A stretch of 64,000 nt of DNA, taken from assembly GCA_963816315.1 (NCBI GenBank), contig CAWFJZ010000048.1, positions 186,001 to 250,000 of the forward strand, given 5' to 3'. Shown here piece after piece: positions 57,348-64,000 of this stretch. Position numbers and translations under genes: made by a program. The DNA is from CADEEN01 sp963816315 (GTDB taxonomy: Bacteria; Pseudomonadota; Gammaproteobacteria; Burkholderiales; Burkholderiaceae_C). Under the pieces are notes generated by a model, which saw only the letters and a list, made by a program, of their open reading frames with translations, was not told where the DNA came from and made no database searches. Position 1 is the first letter of the stretch; each line of letters opens with the position of its first letter.

Positions 57348-59650
57348 ATGGCCGAGATCACCCTCGACGGCAAACCAGTCACCATCGCCGACGGCAGCAT
57401 GGTCATGCACGCCGCCGATGCGGCCGGCGTGTACATCCCGCACTTCTGCTATCACAAGAAGCTCACGCATCGCGGCCAACTGCCGCATGTGCCTGGTGGA
57501 CATCGAGAAGATGCCCAAGCCGATGCCGGCCTGCGCCACGCCGGTGACCAACGGCATGATCGTGCGCACGAAGAGCGACAAGGCGGTCAAGGCGCAGCAG
57601 TCGGTGATGGAGTTCCTGCTCATCAACCACCCGCTCGACTGCCCGATCTGCGACCAGGGCGGCGAGTGCCAGTTGCAGGATCTCGCGGTCGGCTACGGCG
57701 GCAGCGCCTCGCGCTACCACGAAGAAAAGCGCGTCGTCTTCCGCAAGGACGTGGGCCCGCTGGTCTCGATGGAAGAGATGACGCGCTGCATCCACTGCAC
57801 GCGCTGCGTGCGCTTCGGCCAGGAAGTGGCCGGCGTGATGGAGCTCGGCATGATCCATCGCGGCGAGCACAGCGAGATCACCACCGTGCACGGCGGCACG
57901 ATCGACAGCGAGCTGTCGGGCAACATGATCGACATCTGCCCGGTCGGCGCGCTGACGAGCAAGCCGTTCCGCTACAGCGCGCGCACGTGGGAGCTGTCGC
58001 GGCGCAAGAGCGTGAGCCCGCACGACAGCACCGGCGCGAACCTGATCGTGCAGGTCAAGGCCAATCAGGTGCTGCGCGTCGTGCCGCTCGAAAACGAAGA
58101 CGTCAACGAGTGCTGGATCTCCGACCGCGACCGCTTCTCGTACGAAGCGCTGAACAGCGACCGCCGGCTGACGCAGCCGATGATCAAGCAGGGCGGCGCG
58201 TGGCAAGCGGTCGATTGGACGACGGCGCTGACCTACATCGCCGACGGCCTGAAGCGCGTCATCGGCGAGTTCGGCGCGGCCAGCGTCGGCGCGCTCGGTG
58301 CGCAGCACGCCACCGTCGAAGAGCTGCACCTGCTGGCCAAGCTCGTGCGTGGCCTGGGCAGCGAGAACATCGACGTGCGCACGCGGCATGCGGACTTCGC
58401 CAACGCCGCCGCGCCGGGCCGTGCGCGCTGGCTCGGCACCAGCATCGCGTCGCTGTCGAAGATCGAGCGCGCGTTCGTGATCGGTTCGTTCCTGCGCAAG
58501 GACCATCCGCTGATGGCGTTGCGTTTGCGCCAGGCGGTGCGGCACGGCGCGCAGGTGTCGAGCCTGAATGCCGTGCATGACGATTGGGCGATGCCGCTCG
58601 CGCATCACATGACGGCGGCGCCGAGCGCGTGGGCCGATGCGCTGGCGCAGGTCGCGGCGGCGGTTGCATGCGGCCAAAGGCGTTGCCGCGCCCGCGCCGG
58701 CCGATGCCGGCGACGCTGCGAAGGCGATCGCCGCGTCGTTGATGAGCGGCGCGCGCAAGGCGCTGCTGCTCGGCAACACCGCGGCGCAACATCCGCAAGC
58801 TTCGCAATTGCTCGCGCTCGCGCAGTGGATCGGCGCGCAGGTCGGCGCGACGGTCGGCTACCTCTGCGAATCCGGCAACAGCGTCGGCGCGCAGCTCGTC
58901 GGCGCCTTGCCGCGCGCCGGCGGCTTCGATGCCGGACAGATGCTGAGCCGGCCGATGAAGGCGCTGTTCCTGCTCGGCGTCGAGCCCGCCTTCGATGCCG
59001 CCAACCCGGTGGCGGCGAGCGAAGCCTTGAAGACCGCCGGCCTCGTCGTCTCGATGACGCCGTTCAAGGACGCCAACACCGACATCGCCGACGTGCTGCT
59101 GCCGGTCGCGCCGTTCACCGAAACCGGCGGCGCGCTGGTCAACGCCGAAGGCCGCGTGCAGAGCTTCCACGGCGTCGTCAAACCGCTCGGCGACACGAGG
59201 CCGGCGTGGAAAGTGCTGCGCGTGCTCGGCAACCTGCTCGGCTTGAAGGGCTTCGAGCAGGAGACGGTCGAAGAAGTGCGTGCCGAAGCGCTCGGTGACG
59301 TGAGCGCGCTGGCTTCGCGCCTCGACAACGCGGCAGCACAGGCCATCGGCGTGCCGGTGGGCGCGTCCGGCCTCGAGCGCATCACCGATGTGCCGATCTA
59401 CGCCACCGATCCGATCGTGCGCCGCGCGCCGGCGTTGCAAGCCACGGCCGATGCGGCGTCGGCGATCGTCGGTTTGCCGAGCGCGCTCTGGCAGCAACTC
59501 GGCGACAAGGTCATCGTGACGCAGGGCAGCGCCCGCATCACGCTGCCGGCGCGCGAAGATGCCACGCTGGCCGCGAATGCGGTGCGTGTGCCGGCGCCGC
59601 ATGGCGCGGCGATGTTCGGGCCGATCGGTGTCGAGAGGGCCGGCGCATGA
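57348..59650 (+). CDS. nuoG: NADH-quinone oxidoreductase subunit G
   Basis: About 767 residues, the largest peripheral subunit. The N-terminal 2Fe-2S domain (MAEITLDGKPVTIADGSMVM; PHFCYHKK followed by NCRMCLVDIEK), the His/Cys 4Fe-4S motif CPICDQGGECQLQDLA and CIHCTRCVRFGQEVAGVM precede a molybdopterin-oxidoreductase-like body without the catalytic site. Frame changes near 57473 (extra A) and 58655 (extra G) are single-base insertions. It ends GVERAGA at 59650, directly before a repeat element and nuoH. Confidence 0.94.
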
Positions 59651-59724
59651 CAACCCCCAAGCTCGCTATGCTCGCGGCCCCCCGAAGGGGCGCGTCAGTG
59701 TCTTCGGGCGGCCGGGCGACACTG
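59651..59724 (+). repeat. Intergenic GC-rich repeat, copy D
   Basis: CCCCCAAGCTCGCTATGCTC, GCGGCCCCCCGAAGGGGCGC and TCTTCGGGCGGCCGGGCG match copies A and B in order and orientation. It fills the gap between nuoG and nuoH inside the complex I operon. Confidence 0.72.
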
Positions 59725-59726
59725 CC

Positions 59727-60794
59727 ATGATCGAGCAGCTCAACCTCGGCGGTGCGCAGCTCTTCGGGCCGACGTTGTGGCTCGTCATCTGGAGCCTCGT
59801 CAAGATCATCGCCGTCGTGCTGCCGCTGATGGGCTGCGTGGCCTACCTCACGCTGTGGGAACGCAAGGCCATCGGCTGGACGCAGATCCGTCCCGGCCCG
59901 AACCGCGTCGGCCCCTGGGGCCTGCTGACGCCGATCGCCGATGCGGCCAAGCTCGTCTTCAAGGAAATCATCCGCCCGACCGCCGCCAACAAGGCGCTGT
60001 TCTTCCTCGGCCCGGTGATGACGATCATGCCGGCGCTGGCGGCGTGGGCCGTCGTGCCGTTCGGCCCCGATGTCGCGCTGGCCAACGTCAACGCCGGCCT
60101 GCTGTTCCTGATGGCGATCACGTCGATGGAAGTCTATGGCGTCATCATCGCCGGCTGGGCGAGCAACTCGAAGTACGCCTTCCTCGGCGCGCTGCGCGCT
60201 TCGGCGCAGATGGTCAGCTACGAAATCGCCATGGGCTTCGCGCTCGTCGTCGTGCTGATGGTCTCCGGCAGCATGAACATGACCGAGATCGTGATGCAGC
60301 AGGGCCGCGGCATGCTGGCCGACAAGGGCCTGACCTTCCTGTCGTGGAACTGGCTGCCGCTGCTGCCGATCTTCGTCGTCTATTTCATCGCCGGGCTTGC
60401 AGAAACCAACCGCCACCCGTTCGACGTCGTCGAAGGCGAATCGGAGATCGTCGCCGGCCACATGATCGAGTACTCGGGCATGAGCTTCGCGATGTTCTTC
60501 CTCGCCGAGTACGCGAACATGATCCTCGTCTCCACGCTGTGCGTGATCATGTTCCTCGGCGGCTGGCTGGCGCCCGTCGATTCCGCGCTGTTCAACTGGA
60601 TCCCGGGCTGGATCTGGCTGGCGATCAAGGTCTTCGTCGTCGTCACGATGTTCCTCTGGGTGCGCGCCACGTTCCCGAGATTCCGTTACGACCAGATCAT
60701 GCGGCTGGGCTGGAAGATCTTCATTCCGATCACGCTCGTGTGGCTCGTCGTTGTCGGGCTGTGGATGCAGTCGCCTTGGAACATCTGGGGATAA
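59727..60794 (+). CDS. nuoH: NADH-quinone oxidoreductase subunit H
   Basis: 355 residues with eight membrane helices. It has AYLTLWERKAIGWTQIRPGP (conserved ERK/PGP loop), KLVFKEIIRPTAANKALFFL, ETNRHPFDVVEGESEIVAGH (quinone-chamber loop) and RFRYDQIMRLGWKIFIPITL. ATG 59727 comes 2 bp after the repeat, so its ribosome-binding site is weak. Clean frame. Confidence 0.98.
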   Translation: MIEQLNLGGAQLFGPTLWLVIWSLVKIIAVVLPLMGCVAYLTLWERKAIGWTQIRPGPNRVGPWGLLTPIADAAKLVFKEIIRPTAANKALFFLGPVMTIMPALAAWAVVPFGPDVALANVNAGLLFLMAITSMEVYGVIIAGWASNSKYAFLGALRASAQMVSYEIAMGFALVVVLMVSGSMNMTEIVMQQGRGMLADKGLTFLSWNWLPLLPIFVVYFIAGLAETNRHPFDVVEGESEIVAGHMIEYSGMSFAMFFLAEYANMILVSTLCVIMFLGGWLAPVDSALFNWIPGWIWLAIKVFVVVTMFLWVRATFPRFRYDQIMRLGWKIFIPITLVWLVVVGLWMQSPWNIWG

Positions 60795-60797
60795 GCC

Positions 60798-61289
60798 ATG
60801 TTCGCCGCCGTCAAAGATTTCGCCAGCAGTTTCCTCTTGACCGAGCTGTTCAAGGGCATGGCCGTCACCGGCAAGTACTTCTTCGCGCGCAGCATCACGG
60901 TGCAGTTCCCGGAGGAGAAGACGCCGATGTCGCCGCGCTTTCGCGGCCTGCACGCGTTGCGCCGCTATGAGAACGGTGAAGAGCGCTGCATCGCCTGCAA
61001 GCTGTGCGAAGCGGTCTGCCCTGCCATGGCGATCTCGATCGAGTCCGACGTCCGCGCCGACGGCACACGCCGCACGACGCGCTACGACATCGACCTGGCC
61101 AAGTGCATCTTCTGCGGCTTCTGCGAGGAGAGCTGTCCGGTCGATTCGATCGTCGAGACGCACATCCTCGAGTACCACGGCGAGAAGCGCGGCGACCTGT
61201 ATTTCACCAAGGACATGCTGCTCGCCGTCGGTGACCGCTACGAGAAGGAAATCGCCGCGGCGCGCGAGGCCGATGCGCCTTACCGCTGA
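60798..61289 (+). CDS. nuoI: NADH-quinone oxidoreductase subunit I
   Basis: 163 residues with two 4Fe-4S clusters, ligated by CIACKLCEAVCPAMAI and CIFCGFCEESCPVDSI. The amphipathic N-terminus (FAAVKDFASSFLLTELFKGM) contacts the membrane arm. It starts 3 bp after nuoH. Confidence 0.98.
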   Translation: MFAAVKDFASSFLLTELFKGMAVTGKYFFARSITVQFPEEKTPMSPRFRGLHALRRYENGEERCIACKLCEAVCPAMAISIESDVRADGTRRTTRYDIDLAKCIFCGFCEESCPVDSIVETHILEYHGEKRGDLYFTKDMLLAVGDRYEKEIAAAREADAPYR

Positions 61290-61316
61290 GCGAAAGAGAA
61301 ATAACAACAAGACTTC

Positions 61317-61955
61317 ATGAATTCGACGACGGCCCTGTTCTACGTCTTCTCCGCCGTGCTGCTCGGCGCGGGCTTCGGCGTCATCACCGCGCGCAGCACG
61401 GTGCATGCCGCCCTCTATCTCGTGCTCGCGTTCTTCAGCGCCGCCTGCGTGTGGATGCTGCTGCGCGCCGAGTTCCTCGCCATCGCGCTCGTGCTCGTCT
61501 ATGTCGGCGCGGTGATGGTGCTGTTCCTGTTCGTCGTCATGATGCTGGACATCAACACCGACGCCTTCCGCGAGAATTTCTGGAAGCACTTTCCGCTGGC
61601 CGGCATCGTCGGTGCGCTGATCGCGCTCGAGATGACGCTGATCCTGCGCGGCGGCTTTGATCTCGGCACACCCAAGCCGTTTCCGGCCGACATGGCGGGC
61701 GTGGCCAACACCAAGCTGCTCGGCATCGAGATCTACAGCGATTACCTCTACCCGCTGCAACTCGCGGCCACGCTGCTGCTGATCGCGATCATCGCCGCCA
61801 TCGCGCTGACTCTGCGTGAGCGCAAGGACAGCAAGCACATGGACCCGTCGCAGCAGGTGCGTGCCAAGAAAGCCGACCGCGTGCGCCTCGTGAAGATGGC
61901 GCCCACGATCGAAGCGCCATCGGCGCCGCCGCCCGTTGCCGAGGAGAAAGCCTGA
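61317..61955 (+). CDS. nuoJ: NADH-quinone oxidoreductase subunit J
   Basis: 212 residues with five helices: FYVFSAVLLGAGFGVITARS, ALYLVLAFFSAACVWMLLRA, ALVLVYVGAVMVLFLFVVMM (the pi-bulge helix 3) and LQLAATLLLIAIIAAIALTL. The C-terminal Pro/Ala-rich tail is longer than in E. coli. The stop overlaps the nuoK ATG. Confidence 0.97.
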   Translation: MNSTTALFYVFSAVLLGAGFGVITARSTVHAALYLVLAFFSAACVWMLLRAEFLAIALVLVYVGAVMVLFLFVVMMLDINTDAFRENFWKHFPLAGIVGALIALEMTLILRGGFDLGTPKPFPADMAGVANTKLLGIEIYSDYLYPLQLAATLLLIAIIAAIALTLRERKDSKHMDPSQQVRAKKADRVRLVKMAPTIEAPSAPPPVAEEKA

Positions 61956-62266
61956 TGGGATCGCTGACGCTGTCGCACTTCCTCAGCCTCGGCGCGATCC
62001 TGTTCGCGCTGTCGGTGATCGGCATCTTCATGAACCGGCGCAACCTGATCGTGCTGCTGATGGCCATCGAGCTGATGCTGCTGGCGGTCAACATGAACTT
62101 CATCGCCTTCTCGCATTACCTCGGCGACATGGCCGGGCAGGTCTTCGTGTTCTTCATTCTCACGGTGGCCGCGGCCGAGTCGGCGATCGGGCTGGCGATC
62201 CTCGTCGTGCTGTTCCGCAACCGCGCGACGATCAACGTGCAGGACATGGACACGCTGAAGGGCTGA
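61955..62266 (+). CDS. nuoK: NADH-quinone oxidoreductase subunit K
   Basis: 103 residues with three helices: LGAILFALSVIGIFMNRRNL, IVLLMAIELMLLAVNMNFIA (conserved Glu in the membrane, MAIELM) and AAAESAIGLAILVVLFRNR. It is MrpC-like and forms part of the proton path. Confidence 0.98.
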   Translation: MGSLTLSHFLSLGAILFALSVIGIFMNRRNLIVLLMAIELMLLAVNMNFIAFSHYLGDMAGQVFVFFILTVAAAESAIGLAILVVLFRNRATINVQDMDTLKG

Positions 62267-62273
62267 GCATGGC

Positions 62274-64000
62274 ATGTCCCAGAACCTCCTGCTCACCGTC
62301 GCCCTGGCGCCGCTCGTCGGCGCCATCGTCGCCGGCTTCTTCGGCAAGACGATCGGCCGCCGCGGCTCGCACATCGTCACCATCCTCGGCGTCTTCATCT
62401 CGCTGATCTGCTCGGCCGTCGTGCTGAAGGACGTGATCGCCGGCGCGCGCTTCAACGCCACCGTCTATGAGTGGATGGTGCTCGGCAACCTGAAGATGGA
62501 AGTCGGCTTCCTCGTCGATGGCCTGACGGCGATGATGATGGTCGTCGTCACCTTCGTCAGCCTGATGGTGCACATCTACACCATCGGCTACATGGAAGAA
62601 GACGACGGCTACCAGCGCTTCTTCGCCTACATCTCGCTGTTCACGTTCAGCATGTTGATGCTCGTCATGAGCAACAACTTCCTGCAGCTGTTCTTCGGCT
62701 GGGAGGCGGTGGGCCTCGTCAGCTATCTGCTGATCGGCTTCTGGTACACGCGGCCGACGGCGATCTTCGCCAACATGAAGGCCTTTCTCGTCAACCGCGT
62801 CGGCGACTTCGGCTTCATCCTCGGCATCGGCTTGCTGGTGGCGTATGCCGGCTCGCTGAACTATGCCGAGGTCTTCGCCAAAGGCAACGAACTGGCGGCG
62901 CTCAAGTTCCCCGGCACCGACTGGATGCTGATCACCGTGGCCTGCATCTGCCTGTTCATCGGCGCGATGGGCAAGAGCGCGCAGTTTCCGCTGCACGTCT
63001 GGCTGCCCGACTCGATGGAAGGCCCGACGCCGATCTCGGCGCTGATCCACGCCGCGACGATGGTCACGGCCGGCATCTTCATGGTGGCGCGCATGTCGCC
63101 GCTGTTCGAGCTCTCCGACACCGCGCTGTCGTTCGTGCTCATCATCGGCTCGATCACCGCGCTGTTCATGGGCTTTCTGGGCATCATCCAGAACGACATC
63201 AAGCGCGTCGTCGCGTATTCGACGCTGTCGCAGCTCGGCTACATGACGGTCGCACTCGGCGTCTCGGCGTACTCGGTCGGCGTCTTCCACCTGATGACGC
63301 ACGCCTTCTTCAAGGCGCTGCTGTTCCTCGCGGCCGGCAGCGTGATCATCGGCCTGCACCATGACCAGGACATCCGCAACATGGGCGGCCTGCGCAAGTA
63401 CATGCCGATCACCTGGATCACGTCGCTCGTCGGCTCGCTGGCGCTGATCGGCACGCCGCTGTTCTCCGGCTTCTACAGCAAGGATTCGATCATCGAGGCG
63501 GTGCATGCGAGCCCTCTGTACGGCTCGGGGTTTGCGTTGTTCGCCGTCACGGCCGGCGTGTTCGTGACCGCGTTCTACTCGTTCCGCATGTACTTCCTCG
63601 TCTTCCACGGCAAGGAGCGCTTTCACCACAAGCCGTTCCCTGGCGAGCACGATCACCATGATGACCATGCGGAGCACCACGATCCGCACGAGTCGCCCTG
63701 GGTGGTGACGGCGCCATTGATCCTGCTCGCGCTGCCGTCGGTCTTCATCGGCTACTGGACCATCGGCCCGATGCTGCACGGCGAGTTCTTCAAGGACTCG
63801 ATCATCGTCAACGCCGCGGCGCACCCGGCGATGGAAGAACTCGGCAAGGAGTTCCACGGTGCGCTGGCGATGGCGCTGCACTCGGTGACCTCGCTGCCGT
63901 TGTGGCTGGCCGTGGCGGGCGTCGCTCTGGCCTGGTTCTTCTATTTGAAGCAACCATCGATCCCGGCGGCTATCAAGAAGCGCTTCGAGTGGATCTACAC
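62274..64000 (+). CDS. nuoL: NADH-quinone oxidoreductase subunit L (3' end outside window)
   Basis: 575 codons are present without a stop, so the gene is cut by the right edge. ATG 62274 (MSQNLLLTVALAPLVGAIVA) follows nuoK by 7 bp; an earlier ATG at 62269 is out of this frame. The antiporter-like core shows FFGWEAVGLVSYLLIGFWYT, LPDSMEGPTPISALIHAATM, LLFLAAGSVIIGLHHDQDIR and a His/Asp-rich loop (HDHHDDHAEHHDPHESPWVV) near residue 465. The frame is clean throughout. Confidence 0.97.
   Translation, partial: MSQNLLLTVALAPLVGAIVAGFFGKTIGRRGSHIVTILGVFISLICSAVVLKDVIAGARFNATVYEWMVLGNLKMEVGFLVDGLTAMMMVVVTFVSLMVHIYTIGYMEEDDGYQRFFAYISLFTFSMLMLVMSNNFLQLFFGWEAVGLVSYLLIGFWYTRPTAIFANMKAFLVNRVGDFGFILGIGLLVAYAGSLNYAEVFAKGNELAALKFPGTDWMLITVACICLFIGAMGKSAQFPLHVWLPDSMEGPTPISALIHAATMVTAGIFMVARMSPLFELSDTALSFVLIIGSITALFMGFLGIIQNDIKRVVAYSTLSQLGYMTVALGVSAYSVGVFHLMTHAFFKALLFLAAGSVIIGLHHDQDIRNMGGLRKYMPITWITSLVGSLALIGTPLFSGFYSKDSIIEAVHASPLYGSGFALFAVTAGVFVTAFYSFRMYFLVFHGKERFHHKPFPGEHDHHDDHAEHHDPHESPWVVTAPLILLALPSVFIGYWTIGPMLHGEFFKDSIIVNAAAHPAMEELGKEFHGALAMALHSVTSLPLWLAVAGVALAWFFYLKQPSIPAAIKKRFEWIY

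Overview
The window looks like a chromosomal segment of a high-GC betaproteobacterium of the order Burkholderiales. The support is the isc operon layout (iscR-iscS-iscU-iscA-hscB-hscA-fdx), the zapB-like/zapA/6S RNA/EVE order, the tpiA-secG-tRNA-Leu-nuo order, tripartite tricarboxylate (Tct) and TRAP transporters, an intracellular PHB depolymerase with a cysteine nucleophile, and intergenic repeats of the kind common in Comamonadaceae and relatives. I cannot name the species.

Layout. 1-2.4 kb: TRAP transporter subunits dctM (cut by the left edge) and dctQ, minus strand. 2.5-3.6 kb: DUF442-type phosphatase, yqeY and rpsU. 3.7-5.7 kb: a PAS protein with a degenerate GGDEF domain, convergent with a histone-deacetylase-family hydrolase. 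5.8-20.1 kb: the most interesting block, an apparently complete oxalate catabolism island: tctC-tctB-tctA uptake genes, a cytidylate-kinase-like/BON protein, a Crp/Fnr-family regulator, oxalyl-CoA decarboxylase (oxc), formyl-CoA:oxalate CoA-transferase (frc), a small PAS protein, a second frc, and an NAD-linked molybdenum formate dehydrogenase (fused NuoE/NuoF-like fdsB, then fdsA). Two FNR-type palindromes of the form TTGAC-N4-GTCAA sit before tctC and between the regulator and oxc. In the inferred pathway oxalate is imported, activated by Frc and decarboxylated by Oxc, and the released formate is oxidised to CO2 with NADH formation.

20.1-23.4 kb: alpha/beta hydrolase, TauE/SafE exporter, EVE protein, 6S RNA, zapA and a zapB-like gene, all minus strand. 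23.4-30.5 kb: a B12 uptake locus (cobalamin riboswitch, btuB, btuC, btuD, and btuF on the opposite strand), split by about 2 kb of gene remnants around 27.2-29.2 kb. 30.5-34.5 kb: nth, rsxB, phaZ and an aromatic/aspartate aminotransferase. 34.5-42.9 kb: uvrB, a low-molecular-weight phosphatase, and the isc operon with a GNAT gene embedded. 43-52.5 kb: a small unknown gene, tsaD, hsp20, an orphan periplasmic binding protein, an aminotransferase, rpsO, pnp, a quinone oxidoreductase, tpiA and secG. 52.6-64 kb: tRNA-Leu(GAG) and nuoA to nuoL, with nuoL cut by the right edge.

Sequence quality matters here. Many genes between 0 and 18.7 kb and between 50.7 and 58.7 kb are split by what look like single extra bases, including indispensable-looking genes such as nuoF and nuoG, while 20-27 kb and 29.2-50.7 kb read cleanly. 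I treat these genes as intact CDSs carrying probable sequence errors and give their whole span. Two apparent gene fusions (fdsB-fdsA and nuoF-nuoG) are explained by the same kind of error. No CRISPR array, rRNA, insertion sequence or prophage is visible.
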